DNA of 64,000 bases from Brevundimonas albigilva (GTDB taxonomy: Bacteria > Pseudomonadota > Alphaproteobacteria > Caulobacterales > Caulobacteraceae), in assembly GCF_023503965.1 (NCBI RefSeq), contig NZ_CP097298.1:620001-684000 (forward strand), in the 5' to 3' direction. How positions within the stretch are numbered: position 1 is the stretch's first letter; the number at the start of each line of letters is the position of its first letter. This document shows, piece by piece, positions 22,803 through 32,469 of the stretch. The notes beneath the pieces were generated by a model. It made no database searches, was not told the DNA's origin, and saw only the letters and a list, made by a program, of their open reading frames with translations. The position numbers and the translations under genes were made by a program.

Positions 22803-23810
22803 ATGACGACCGAGGCGGACGCCGACATCAGACGAAGGGAGACCGCCGATTGGTTCGCGCGGCTGAACCAGCGTCAGGTGTCCACGGCGGACATCAAGGC
22901 CTTCAGCGCCTGGCGTCGCGACGACGAAAATGCTCGAGCCTTTGACCGAATGCAGGCCTTTTGGGACGCGAGCCGGGCCTTGTCCGACCAGCCGGACATG
23001 GTCGCTCTGACAGTTGAAGCCCGGTCTCGATCTTCGACCGGACCGGGCCGACGAGCACGACGGGTCGGTGTGCTCGCTCCGATCGGGGCCGTCGGCGCTG
23101 TCGTGATGGCCGTCGCGATCGGTTGGTGGACGTGGTCTTCGCAACAAGCCAGGCCGTATTTCACCCAGGTGGGCGAACGCCAGGTCGTTGATCTGGCCGA
23201 CGGTTCGTCAGTTCTCTTGGACACAGCCTCGCGGATCGAGGTTCGGATGACGGGGGAGACACGCCTGATCACCCTGACCGCCGGTCAGGCTCGCTTTGAT
23301 GTCCGTCCGGATCCCGATCGCCCCTTCGTGGTGGTCGCGGGAGATACCCGCGTCACGGCGCTCGGCACCCTTTTTGATGTGCGACGGCTTGGGGCTGGGG
23401 CCCGCGTGATCCTGGTCGAAGGCCGGGTGGAGGTGCGTGACGAGAACCAACCCGGCGCTCGGTGGGACCTCGCGCCTGGACAGCAGCTCGAGACGGCGGC
23501 TCGCCAGCCGCATGTGGCCGCGACCGACCTGGCCAGTGCGGCGAGTTGGACGGCGGGCCGGCTGACATTCGAAGAGACGCCGATCGGCGTGGCCGTCGCC
23601 GAAATGAACCGCTACACGCGTCGCCCGATCGAACTCCGCGTCGGCGACCTCTCCGCCGTTCGGGTCAGCGGCGTCTTCGACGCCGGCGATATCGACGGGT
23701 TCGTCGCGGCCTTGCGTGATCTCTACGACCTCGAGGTATCTCGGTCGGAGGACGGGCGTGTCGTCCTGACTGCCTCTTATGAAAATAATCCGACCGCTGA
23801 CTTAGGGTAA
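22803..23810 (+). CDS. FecR-like anti-sigma factor of the lasso locus
   Basis: 335 residues. The cytoplasmic N-terminal domain has the DUF4880-type pattern TADWFARLNQRQVSTADIKAF and WRRDDENARAFDRMQAFWDA. One transmembrane helix follows near residues 97-114 (IGAVGAVVMAVAIGWWTW). The periplasmic FecR domain has GERQVVDLADGSSVLLDTAS and VTALGTLFDVRR, then an STN-like C-terminal domain (FEETPIGVAVAEMNRYTRRP). It would relay occupancy of the receptor STN domain to the sigma factor. The gene lies between the sigma gene and the receptor gene on the same strand. Confidence 0.85.
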   Translation: MTTEADADIRRRETADWFARLNQRQVSTADIKAFSAWRRDDENARAFDRMQAFWDASRALSDQPDMVALTVEARSRSSTGPGRRARRVGVLAPIGAVGAVVMAVAIGWWTWSSQQARPYFTQVGERQVVDLADGSSVLLDTASRIEVRMTGETRLITLTAGQARFDVRPDPDRPFVVVAGDTRVTALGTLFDVRRLGAGARVILVEGRVEVRDENQPGARWDLAPGQQLETAARQPHVAATDLASAASWTAGRLTFEETPIGVAVAEMNRYTRRPIELRVGDLSAVRVSGVFDAGDIDGFVAALRDLYDLEVSRSEDGRVVLTASYENNPTADLG

Positions 23811-23872
23811 GCGCCGCGACCGGTCGTCTCCTCCCCGTCCCGCACCCATGCGGGTAAGAAACGGGGAGACAC

Positions 23873-26828
23873 ATGACACAGGGTTTCACATCAACGGCGC
23901 TCGCCGCGCTTCTGATGGCGTCTGCGACGCCGGTCTGCGCCCAGCAGATCGAACCCGCGCGCCGGTTCGACATTCCGGCGGGCCCCTTGTCCCGGACCCT
24001 GCCCGACTTCGCCCGGCAGAGCGGTCAGCAGATCCTCTATCCGAGCGCCCTCGTCGCCGATCGCACCTCTCCGGCGCTGTCCGGCGACTATTCGGTCGAG
24101 TCGGCGCTCGCCCTTCTGCTGCGCGACACCGGCCTCGGCTATCGCCGGAGCCGTCCCAATGTCTTCGTGCTCGTCGATCCTTCCGCTCGCGCCGAGCTCG
24201 ACGACCTGGTGACCACCGAGGTCGAAGAGGTCGTGGTCACCGGCACCCTGCTTCGCGGGATCATCGACGGCCCCTCGCCCGTGGTCGTCGTCGGCCGCGA
24301 CCAGATCGACCGAGACGGCCACGCGACGGTCGCCCAAGCCCTGGCCGCCCTGCCCCAGAACTTCGGAGGCACCGCCAACGAAGCCGCGATCGGCAACGGC
24401 GGCGATCGCACGGGCACCAACGCCAACTACGCCAATGGCGTCAATCTGCGGGGCTTGGGGAGCGACGCCACCCTGGTCCTGGTGAACGGGCGCCGCATCG
24501 CCGGGACCGGATCGAAAGGGGATTTCGCCGATGTGTCCTCGATCCCGACGGCGGCCGTCGAGCGCATCGACGTCCTGTTGGACGGGGCCTCGGCGCTCTA
24601 TGGGGCGGACGCTGTAGGCGGTGTCGTCAACATCATCCTGCGCGACGACTACGACGGCACGGAGACCCGCGCCCGGTACGGAACGGCGGCGGACGGAGCT
24701 TTCTCGGACGTACTTCTGGCTCAGACCCTGGGACGTCGCTGGTCGAGCGGCGCGCTCATGGGAGTCTATGAATATCACGATCGCGACGCCCTTCCCGTCT
24801 CGGAGCGCCGCCGCGCCGGGGATGCGGACCTGCGATGGCTGGGCGGGACGGATCGACGCCAGAACTTCAGCAATCCCGGAAACGTCGTCGTCATCGATCC
24901 GGCGACAGGGAGCTATGTGTCGGCCTTCGCCATCCCGCCGGGCCAGGACGGCACGGCGCTGCGGCCCTCCGACTTCCTCGCCGGGCAGACCAATCTGTCG
25001 AACAACCGTCAGGGCCTCAACGTCCTGCCTCGGCAGACCCGCCAAATCGCTTACATCGCGGGACACCAGGATCTTGGCGAACGTCTGAGGCTGTCCGGCG
25101 ACGCGCGGTGGGCGCAGCGCGACTACGAGACCCGCTCGGTCCCCATCACGGCCCTACTGACGGTCAACCGCAACAATCCCTTCTTCGTCTCACCGACCGG
25201 CGCAGCGTCCCACGCCATCGCCTACTCCTTCGTCGGGCAGATCCCGAACCCGACCCAGAGCGGCGACGTCCAGACGCTGTCCGCCACCTTTGGAGCCGAT
25301 CTCGATCTCAGCGAGACCTGGCGTCTGTCCGGCTACATCGCCTACGGCGCGGAAGAAGCCGGTTACGCCTTGGACGGTTCGCTACAATCGACCTATCTGC
25401 GCGAGGCGCTGGGCGCGGTCGCCGACAATCCGGCCACCGCCTACAGCGCCCGGCGCGACGGCTTTCTCAATCCGTTCGGGGCCGGCGCGGTCAACCCCCA
25501 GGCCGCTCTGGATTTCATCAGCAGCGGCTTCACGCGCCTGTGGAGCGAGAGTCGCATCACGACGGCCAATGTGATGTTGGACGGCGATCTTCTGGAGCTG
25601 CCCGGAGGGCCGCTGAAAGTGGCCGTCGGCGCGGCCCTGCGCCGCGAGAATTTCGATCGCAAGGTGGACAGCTTCACCTCGGGCACGGTTCCCACACTCG
25701 GGCCGCTGAACAGGAGCGAACGCGACGTCGGCGCTTCTTCGCGGAAGCCCGCATTCCTTTTTCGGCCCCGGCAACGCCCGACCGGGTCTGAACCGTCTTC
25801 AACTGTCTCTCGCCGCGCGGTTCGAGGACTACGGGGACGTGGGGCAGACCACGAGCCCCAAGGTCGGGGTCGTCTGGGAGCCCGCCGTCGGAACGCGGCT
25901 CCGCGCCAACTACGGTCGCTCCTTTCGCGCGCCTGCGCTCCGGGAAGTGAACGACGCCGCCAGCGCCAGCCCGTCGATCCTGCCGCGAGGATCCCAGCAG
26001 ATCGTCACCATGATCCTCTACGGCGGCAATCCGGACCTGGAACCGGAGACTGCGGACACCTGGACCCTCGGCGGCGATTTCCGCCCTCCAGCGATCGACG
26101 GCCTCAGGATCAGCGTCAACGCCTTCCGCACTGATTTCGAGAACCGGATCGGCCAACCGGCGCTTGAGAACGTCTTCACCGCCCTGACCGACGGGGCTCT
26201 GAGCCCTTTTGTTCGCGTGATCGATCCGACCCGCAACGCTGAAGATCGCGCGGCCATCCAGGCCATTCTCGATCTGCCCACGACCAATCTGCGCGATCTC
26301 TTCACCGCCGACGCCTATGGGGCGATCGTCGATGCGCGCTATGTGAACACCGCCAGCGTCCAGGTTCAGGGGGCGGACCTCACGGTCGGATACGCCTTCA
26401 CGGTTGGACCCAACGCCTTCGACCTTTCCACCAATCTGACGTGGCTCGAACGGTTCGAGGTTCGCGCGACGCCCGCGTCCGAACCCGATGCCCAACTCGA
26501 CCGTCCCAACTATCCCATCAGCCTGCGAGGCCGGACGACCCTGTCCTGGTCGCGCGGCCCCGTCACCCTGGGCGGCAGCCTCGACTATGTCTCGGATTAC
26601 GCCGATCTCATGGGACGGCGGATCGGCTCCTGGACCACGGCGGACCTCCAGGCCCGCTTCGCGCCGCAGACGGGGCCCTTCGCGGGGACCTCGGTCGCTC
26701 TGACCGTCCAGAACCTTCTTGATCGCGCGCCGCCCTTCTACGATGCGCCCGAAGGCGTCGCCTATGACGCGGCCAATGCCGATGTGATCGGCCGGTATGT
26801 CTCGATCCAGCTGACGCGGAGCTGGTGA
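23873..26828 (+). CDS. STN-domain TonB-dependent receptor of the lasso locus (frameshifted)
   Basis: About 985 residues. A signal peptide to about CAQQ is followed by an STN signalling domain (FDIPAGPLSRTLPDFARQSG, LSGDYSVESALALLLRDTGL), the TonB box EVVVTGTLL, and a plug (VAQALAALPQNFGG, NLRGLGSDATLVLVNGRRIA, ERIDVLLDGASALYGADAVG). The barrel ends YVSIQLTRSW. Two shifts, near 25730 and in the T-run near 25765, bridge the frames around FFAEARIPFFGPGNARPGLN. Receptors at this place in lasso loci import the matured peptide. With FecI and FecR it forms a complete surface-signalling set. The stop overlaps the isopeptidase ATG. Confidence 0.85.
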
Positions 26829-29241
26829 TGCGCCACGCAGTTTTGGCGCTCGCCTTTTCGGCGATCACTTCCGCCTGCCCGGTCGCCCTCGAGGCTCAAG
26901 AGCGGTTCACGACCGACGTGCTGCTGAGAAAGGAGGATTTCGGCGCTGTGCGCGTCAGTCCCGACGGCCGCTGGGTCGCCATGGAGGTCCAGGCGCCTTA
27001 CGACCAGGCTCCGGCCTACACCCTGGCGCAATACACCTTCGTGTCGCTCAGCCGGGTCGAGGTGTTCGACACCACGAGCCGGACCGTCCGCCACGTCCTC
27101 GCCGACCCCGGTCACGCGGCCGGTTTCCGGGCCGGTCCGTTCTCACCCAACGGTGACCGGATGGTGGTCTATCGTCTGGAGGCCGATCGATGGACGCTGG
27201 GCATCTTGGAGACACGGACCGGCGCGGTGCGCTGGACGGAGCTGACGCCGGAGGAGACCCAGTTCGGACGGACCGTAGCCTGGCGGACCGCCGACGAGCT
27301 TCTGGTCGTGTCTCGCCCGGACCATAGCCTTCCGATCGCCTTCAAGATCGGCGGCCAGGCCCAGGCCCGCACCCGCGCCCTTTGGGAGGATACGGCGTCC
27401 GGAGCGCGGGTCGGCGCGACCTACATCCCCAGCGGCGCGCTCCGGGACACCCGGGACCAAGCGGTCCCGCTACAGCTCGTCCGCCTCGACCTTAACACCG
27501 GAGACCAAACGGTCCTCGCCGAGGGCGCGATCTACGACCTGATGCTGTCTCCCGACCGACGCCGCGTCGCGGTGCTGGAGGAACGGGAGGACCTTCAGCC
27601 CGTGGCCGGCCGTCCGGTTCGGGTCGGCGATCCCATGCGTCGTCGGGCGCTGAGGCTGATCGACTTGGAGATCGGAGAGATCCCGCTTGCGCGGTCGCTC
27701 GACTATGCGCCCTATTTTCTGAGCTGGCGGCCGGACAGCGGCGCCATTCTGGCCTTCGCCCGCGCGGACAGCCAAGCCGATTACGAGGATGGCGGCGACT
27801 ATGTCGTCGTCACGGTCGACGGACGCGTGGAAACCCTAGGCCGCAACCGACACACCCCCGCCCTCGTGCGAAGCGTCTGGGGCGAGCCCATCGCCCTCGG
27901 CGGCTGGCGCGCCAGTGCCCCCTCCTGCGCGTGCGGAATGATGACGGGAGCCCACGCTGGCGATCGACCGACGGCCTCACCGATCTGCCCGCCGAGCCCG
28001 CCGACCGGCTGATCGCTTGGGATGAACGCACGACCGTTCGCAGAGGCGAGCGGCTCCTCGATCTCTCCGGAAACACAGTAGCCACCGGAACCCCGGCGAA
28101 CCTCGGCGATCTCGGCGACAGCGGCAACCGGGCGGCATTCACGCCCGACCCCGACGCCTACTGGGCCATACGATCCTCAGGCTGCCTTCAGTCCCAACGG
28201 TCCGCAGAACCGGCCTGTGTCGCGCCGCCGGGCGAGGGAGAGCGGGTCCTGGCGGCGGGTCCGAACGTCATCGTCACGCGCGAGGATCGCGCGGACGGCG
28301 CCTCGGCGCTCAAGCTGCACATCGGCGACCGGATCGAAACGACGGCGCGGATCAATGCGGATCGAGCCGCTCTCGATTGGGGTGAGACCGTCCGTGTGCC
28401 GCATGACGGCCCCGCCGGCGAACCCCTTACGAGCTGGCTGCTGCTGCCGCCGAACCTTTCCGCCGGCGAGCGGGCGCCGCTGGTGGTTCAGGTCTATGTC
28501 GGACGGGTCATGCCGAGCGCGCCGCGCGAGGCCGGACGCGGCTCCACCCTTCTTCAGAACAACCCTGCGGTCATCGCGGCGAGCGGATACGCGGTCCTCC
28601 TGGTCAGCCAACCCAATCCCTCGGACGGCCGATTTACCGGAGCGGAGCTCGCCCAGCGGATTCTCGACATCGCGGACAAGGCCGCCGCCGTCGCCCCCGT
28701 CGATGCCGAGCGGCTAGCCCTCATCGGGCACAGCTACGGCGGCTACAACGTCCTGTCCGCCGCGCCTCACAGCCCGCGGTTCGCCGCCGTCATCGCCTCG
28801 AACGGAGCCGCCGATCACAGCACGACGCTCATCCTGCCGCAATTCTACCGGACGGCCGTCGACGAGGGCGTCCCCATCGGCACCTCCATCGGCTGGGCGG
28901 AGACCGGCCAAGCCGCTGTCGGAGTCTTTCCCGAGGACGCCGCTCGTTATGTCGCGCTGAGCCCGCTGTACGACGCGGCGGCCTTGACCACCCCGGCGCT
29001 GCTGATCGAGTCCGATCTGGACCGACCGCGCTACGGGGCCCTGTTTGGCGCCCTCTATCGGCTCAACCGAGAGGCCGCCTGGCTCAACTATTTCGGTGAG
29101 GGACATACCCTCGCCAGCCCGGCCAATGTCCGCGACCTCCACCAGCGGATTCTGGCCTGGCTCGGACGCTATCTCGGCCCGCCGGTCGGCGATCCGCCCC
29201 GACCAGTGCCGAGCCCAGACCTCGAGGACGGCGGCGAGTAG
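26828..29241 (+). CDS. Lasso peptide isopeptidase, S9 prolyl oligopeptidase type (frameshifted)
   Basis: About 800 residues with a signal peptide (HAVLALAFSAITSACPVALEA). The N-terminal beta-propeller runs from VSPDGRWVAMEV to about residue 480. The C-terminal alpha/beta-hydrolase carries GHSYGGYNVLSA (nucleophile Ser near residue 635), the acid probably Asp in IESDLDRPRYG, and His in YFGEGHTLASPANVRD. This is the triad layout of AtxE-type enzymes that cut the ring isopeptide bond. A shift near 27925 (after GWRASAP) joins the frames. The ATG shares a base with the receptor stop, so uptake and ring-opening are coupled. A plain dipeptidyl peptidase is the alternative, but the locus argues against it. 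Confidence 0.85.
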
Positions 29242-30870
29242 CGGCTGGTTCGCGCCCTCGCTCCACAACAGCCGTTGGTCGTCGAGGTCGATCTCCAGCT
29301 GGGTGCGGTCCAACACGCCGGCGTCGACCAGACATCCATCGAGAAGCAGGGCCTGCAGCGCCGGAAGACTGGCGCGGGTGAGCCGGCCATAGAAGCCGCT
29401 CAGGTCGCCCTTGCTCCGGCGTTCGCGGATCTCTTCCGGCAGGCGGTCCGCGAAGGCCAGGCGCGCCAGCCCGCGATCGCGCGGACCCAGGGTCAGGCGG
29501 TCGGCCGGGACGCCGAGACAATGTTCCACGACCGGCTGGCTGAGGAGCGGATGCAGAAGCGGCGCCTGTCGGGCGCGAAGACAATCGGTCCAGAACACCT
29601 GATTGTTTACCAGGCGCTCGATCTGCCCGCGCTTGGCCGGCGGCAGATCGTCGAGGTCCTGCAGCCAGGGATGGTCGCAACGCGCCTCGCCGCGAGACCG
29701 CGAGAGCGCGAGCCGACCGACCATCCATGCCGAGCGGCGGGTCCAACGACCGACGGCCGCCCAATAGACCGGATCCAAGCCCCTCACACCGATGCGGCGA
29801 AACCGGTCGGCCGCGACCCTCGGGTCGGGCGCATGGAAGAAGACGCTGTCACCACCCTGACCGGTGACCAGTCCCTCGGCGTCGATCGCCGCCAGCCGCC
29901 GGGCCGCTTCGCGATCGTAGGCGACGTCGACACCCTGCAGGGCCGGTCTCAGACCCTGTCCGAGCGGCGCGAAGTCTTCCGGCATCAGGGCGGCCACGGG
30001 CTTGGGCACCAGGGAGAGGTCGAAGCCGCCCGTCTTCGCCGCCGCCTCGGCATAGACCCGTTCGTCGCCCTCGCGGTCCTCGCCGAAATACGTCACGAAG
30101 GCCGCCTTGGACGCATGGCCGGTCGCCGTCAGGGCGCCCGCCACGATCGCCGAATCCAAGCCGCCCGAGACCTCCGCCACCACCCTCCGTCGCGAGCGCA
30201 TCAGACCGTCCACCGCGGCATCCACTACGCCGACCAGGGCGGCTGCGCTCTCGTCCACACAGCGTCGGGCGTGGTCGGCGGGACGCCAGATCGCCTCTCG
30301 GCCGCCGCCGGTTGCCGCCTGGACCCAATCGCCGGGACCGACGGTCTCGAGCTCCAGGAGCGGCACACGGTCCGTCACCAGGGCAGGGGTCGCCAGAATG
30401 TCGGCGAGCCGGGGCCAGTCGATCGCGAGGTCGGCGGGCAGCAGCGGGTCCAAAACGGGCGGCAAGCCATCGGCGATCAAGGTGACACCCCCACGCCGCC
30501 ACCAGACCGCATCGAGGGCGCCGCTAGGATCCCGGATGAGGTTCAGCCCGCCGGTGTCGTCGATCCAGACCAGCAGATAGGCCCCCCATCCCTCGCGCAT
30601 CAGGTCCCTGACGAGGGCCGCGCCGGATCGGCTGCTTCCGACCACGGCCGAGGGATGCGCGCCCCGTCCTCGCCATTCGCCGATCAGAACGTGGCTCCGA
30701 TGGATCTGGGCGACAGGCCAATGGAAGCCGGGCGCGGTCATGACGCGAAGGCCGCGGATATCGACACGCGCCGACCAGCCGGCCCGGATCATGGCCTCAA
30801 GCGTGGCGTCCAGAACCGGATCGGCGACGCCGCTCGCCGTCGAAACCACAAGATAGCCTGGCGCGGTCAC
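28714..30870 (-). CDS. Lasso peptide macrolactam synthetase (C protein, asparagine synthetase-like)
   Basis: ATP-dependent enzyme that adenylates the ring Asp/Glu side chain and closes the macrolactam. The GTG start overlaps the B stop (GTGA) and has GGAGGGG upstream. An N-terminal glutaminase-like domain is followed by the synthetase core with the PP-loop VAEVSGGLDSAIVAGAL near residue 240 and GLVTGQGGDSVFFH. The catalytic Cys of true Asn synthetases is missing at the start, which is normal for lasso C proteins. Recognisable homology ends near 29200 (LEVWARHWSGRI). The frame then stays open to 28714 in antisense to the isopeptidase 3' end; the true stop (one lies out of frame at 29169) was probably lost by an indel, and about 570 residues is expected. 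Confidence 0.85.
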   Translation of the reverse strand: MTAPGYLVVSTASGVADPVLDATLEAMIRAGWSARVDIRGLRVMTAPGFHWPVAQIHRSHVLIGEWRGRGAHPSAVVGSSRSGAALVRDLMREGWGAYLLVWIDDTGGLNLIRDPSGALDAVWWRRGGVTLIADGLPPVLDPLLPADLAIDWPRLADILATPALVTDRVPLLELETVGPGDWVQAATGGGREAIWRPADHARRCVDESAAALVGVVDAAVDGLMRSRRRVVAEVSGGLDSAIVAGALTATGHASKAAFVTYFGEDREGDERVYAEAAAKTGGFDLSLVPKPVAALMPEDFAPLGQGLRPALQGVDVAYDREAARRLAAIDAEGLVTGQGGDSVFFHAPDPRVAADRFRRIGVRGLDPVYWAAVGRWTRRSAWMVGRLALSRSRGEARCDHPWLQDLDDLPPAKRGQIERLVNNQVFWTDCLRARQAPLLHPLLSQPVVEHCLGVPADRLTLGPRDRGLARLAFADRLPEEIRERRSKGDLSGFYGRLTRASLPALQALLLDGCLVDAGVLDRTQLEIDLDDQRLLWSEGANQPLLAAVLEVWARHWSGRIADRRAEIASEPGQNPLVEVADIGRAGEGMSLTEIVEPGGLSVEPIEGAKQGPVARSVQIGLDQQRRGGQGRRVVQRAQRDITSGVLGKDSDSGLAGLRPADGGADGDALVDGRPVELRQDERRAVIGGSVRGDDGGEPRAVRRGGQDVVAAVAVPDEG

Positions 30871-31559
30871 GAGCACCCCTCCCCCGCCGCAAAGATCGGC
30901 GTGTAGGCGGTGAGCCGTTCGACATCGTCGTTGAGGCAGACGTCTCCGGACTGGACCCAGCAGTGGGCCGCGAAGGGATGTAGTCGCACCCCGAACACCC
31001 AGTCGGCATCGAGCCCGCGCGCGTGAAGGAACCGCATCAGGAGGGCGGATCGGACGAGGCACTCACCCTCGATCGGCAGATAGGGCATCAGCGTCCAGAA
31101 GCGACGCGCGGCCTCGACGCTGTCGGTCGAGTCTCCCGCCACGTGGCGCCTTTCGGATCGCAGATAGGGCAAAAGGCCGCCGCGGCGTCGCGCGCGCTGA
31201 ATGCCGACCAGAGCCCTCAGCGCCGGCGCGACATCGCTGAGAAGACAGGCCGCCGGACGCTCATGGATGATGGACCGGATCGGCAGCGGCGGAAGCGGTC
31301 GCCGAGACCGCCCTTCCGGATCACGCGTCAGCAGGTGGCCATCCGCCAACGCCGTGACGCCCGGATCGCCTGCCCTGACGCCGATCGTCGTGAGGGATGC
31401 GATGATCTCCCCGCCGCCCGGGAGACAGTGGTAGGCGTCCGCGCCGACATCAAGCAGGACGGCGTCGGGCCCCACGGCGACCCCGTGCACATCCGGCCGC
31501 AGGAACAACCGATCCGGGGACGGGACCGCCGATTGAGCGTCCCGTCCCCTTCGGCCCAT
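30867..31559 (-). CDS. Lasso peptide B protein: RRE domain fused to transglutaminase-like leader protease
   Basis: About 230 residues. The N-terminal third is a PqqD-like recognition element (LFLRPDVHGVAVGPDAVLLD, VGADAYHCLPGGGEIIASL) that grips the leader. The C-terminal part is the protease, with Cys in LPIEGECLVRSALLMRFLHA, His in HPFAAHCWVQSGD and Asp in VCLNDDVERL, the usual Cys-His-Asp order. It cleaves the leader and hands the core to the C protein. I start at the ATG at 31559; a TTG at 31577 overlapping the precursor is also possible. The stop overlaps the C start. Fused B proteins are typical of proteobacterial lasso loci. Confidence 0.85.
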   Translation of the reverse strand: MGRRGRDAQSAVPSPDRLFLRPDVHGVAVGPDAVLLDVGADAYHCLPGGGEIIASLTTIGVRAGDPGVTALADGHLLTRDPEGRSRRPLPPLPIRSIIHERPAACLLSDVAPALRALVGIQRARRRGGLLPYLRSERRHVAGDSTDSVEAARRFWTLMPYLPIEGECLVRSALLMRFLHARGLDADWVFGVRLHPFAAHCWVQSGDVCLNDDVERLTAYTPIFAAGEGCS

Positions 31560-31564
31560 CTGGC

Positions 31565-31782
31565 TCAGATGGTCCAATAGTCGACCGGGATCAGCTCACG
31601 CGCGCCGGTCGGTTCGCTGGCACGGGTCTGTTCGGTGGCCGAACCGAGGTTGAAGGCCCGAGCGCCCTCGTCCGTGTATTGAAAGACGGGATTGAGCTCC
31701 ATCTTCTCGCCGGAGAGATCGGCGCGGGTCTTGCTCGGGCGGAGCCGAGCCCGATCAGGGTCGTTGTGCTCTTGGTGGTCAT
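31565..31782 (-). CDS. Lasso peptide precursor (A protein), apparently frameshifted
   Basis: Predicted substrate of the B and C proteins. The last 18 codons (31568-31621) encode ASEPTGARELIPVDYWTI, preceded by LGSATEQTR. Thr at -2 is the lasso hallmark, Ala1 is an accepted ring residue, and Glu9 can close a 9-residue ring, leaving the tail LIPVDYWTI with bulky Tyr15 and Trp16 as plugs. In frame, the nearest ATG is at 31702 (45 residues). However, the only strong ribosome site, AAGGAGG, lies 7 bases before the ATG at 31782, which opens MTTKSTTTLIGLGSA in another frame. One added C in the CCC near 31745 joins both into about 72 residues reading LGSAPSKTR before ADLSGEKME. The leader motif then appears twice. 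The core call is good; the exact start is open. Confidence 0.75.
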
Positions 31783-31817
31783 CGCATTGCCTCCTTGGAC
31801 GGGGCGCCAATGCCCCG
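31783..31817 (-). promoter_or_regulatory. Leader region of the lasso A-B-C operon: hairpin and strong ribosome site
   Basis: CGGGGC and GCCCCG (31800-31817) form a perfect 6-bp hairpin with a 6-base loop, 3 bases before AAGGAGG (31790-31796), which has ideal spacing to the ATG at 31782. The hairpin could end read-through from the GntR gene or tune translation of the precursor. Confidence 0.5.
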
Positions 31818-31854
31818 CGCGAGCAGGCAGCGCCCGCGAACCAGTGTTTTCAAA

Positions 31855-32469
31855 CTATATTTGATCTATACTTTGCTGCGACTGACGCATGAGCGCGACC
31901 ACGGCTCCTGCTTGCGCGCTTCGACTGCGGTGAAACGCATCGACCGCCACGCGCACCAAATCCAGATCCCCTGTCGCGATGTCTGCGCCCACCGCTCGTA
32001 GCCAGTCCGGATCCTCCGGCAAAAGGCGAGCCTCGACCGAGCGAATGGGTCGGATCTGCAGGGTCGTCCGCCAATGCGCGCGCGCCAGGACGGCCCGTCC
32101 CGACGTCCGGACCACTCCCACGAAGAGAGCTTCGGCGGACGACAGGTCGAGAACGATCGGCAGGCTGTGATCGTCACGATGCGAGAGCACATCCAGCGCC
32201 CAGTGAACCAGGCGGCGATGGAGCTCGTAGAGATCGACGATGTCATCCGGACTCGGACTGGGGGCGTAGTAGCCCCGGCCAGGCCGGTGCTCGATCAGCC
32301 CCTCCCCGGACAGGCGGGCCAGGGCCTCGCGGACGGGGGTCGGGCTGAGACCCAGTTCTTCGGCCAAGGTTGTCGCCACCAGGGGCTCGCCCCAGCCGAA
32401 CCGTCCGACCCCGGCAAACGCGAGGAGCGCCGCCAGCGCCTCATTATAAGGATCGCGCGCCCGGCTCAT
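31855..32469 (-). CDS. GntR family transcriptional regulator next to the lasso precursor
   Basis: 204 residues. The winged HTH at about 28-70 reads PLVATTLAEELGLSPTPVRE, ALARLSGEGLIEHRPGRGYY, the clear GntR pattern. The rest is mostly helical (DIVDLYELHRRLVHWALDVL) and FadR/FCD-like in size, but the metal-binding His set is not obvious. It lies directly upstream of the precursor on the same strand, with about 70 bases between, so it probably controls the A-B-C arm, while the FecI/FecR pair controls the import arm. Ligand unknown. Confidence 0.75.
   Translation of the reverse strand: MSRARDPYNEALAALLAFAGVGRFGWGEPLVATTLAEELGLSPTPVREALARLSGEGLIEHRPGRGYYAPSPSPDDIVDLYELHRRLVHWALDVLSHRDDHSLPIVLDLSSAEALFVGVVRTSGRAVLARAHWRTTLQIRPIRSVEARLLPEDPDWLRAVGADIATGDLDLVRVAVDAFHRSRSAQAGAVVALMRQSQQSIDQI

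Noticed and set aside
31622..31702. Alternative lasso core beginning ADLSGEKME after the first leader-like motif
   Set aside because: It would run on for over 50 residues to the stop, too long for a lasso tail, unless a second cut occurs; kept only as a possibility in the findings.
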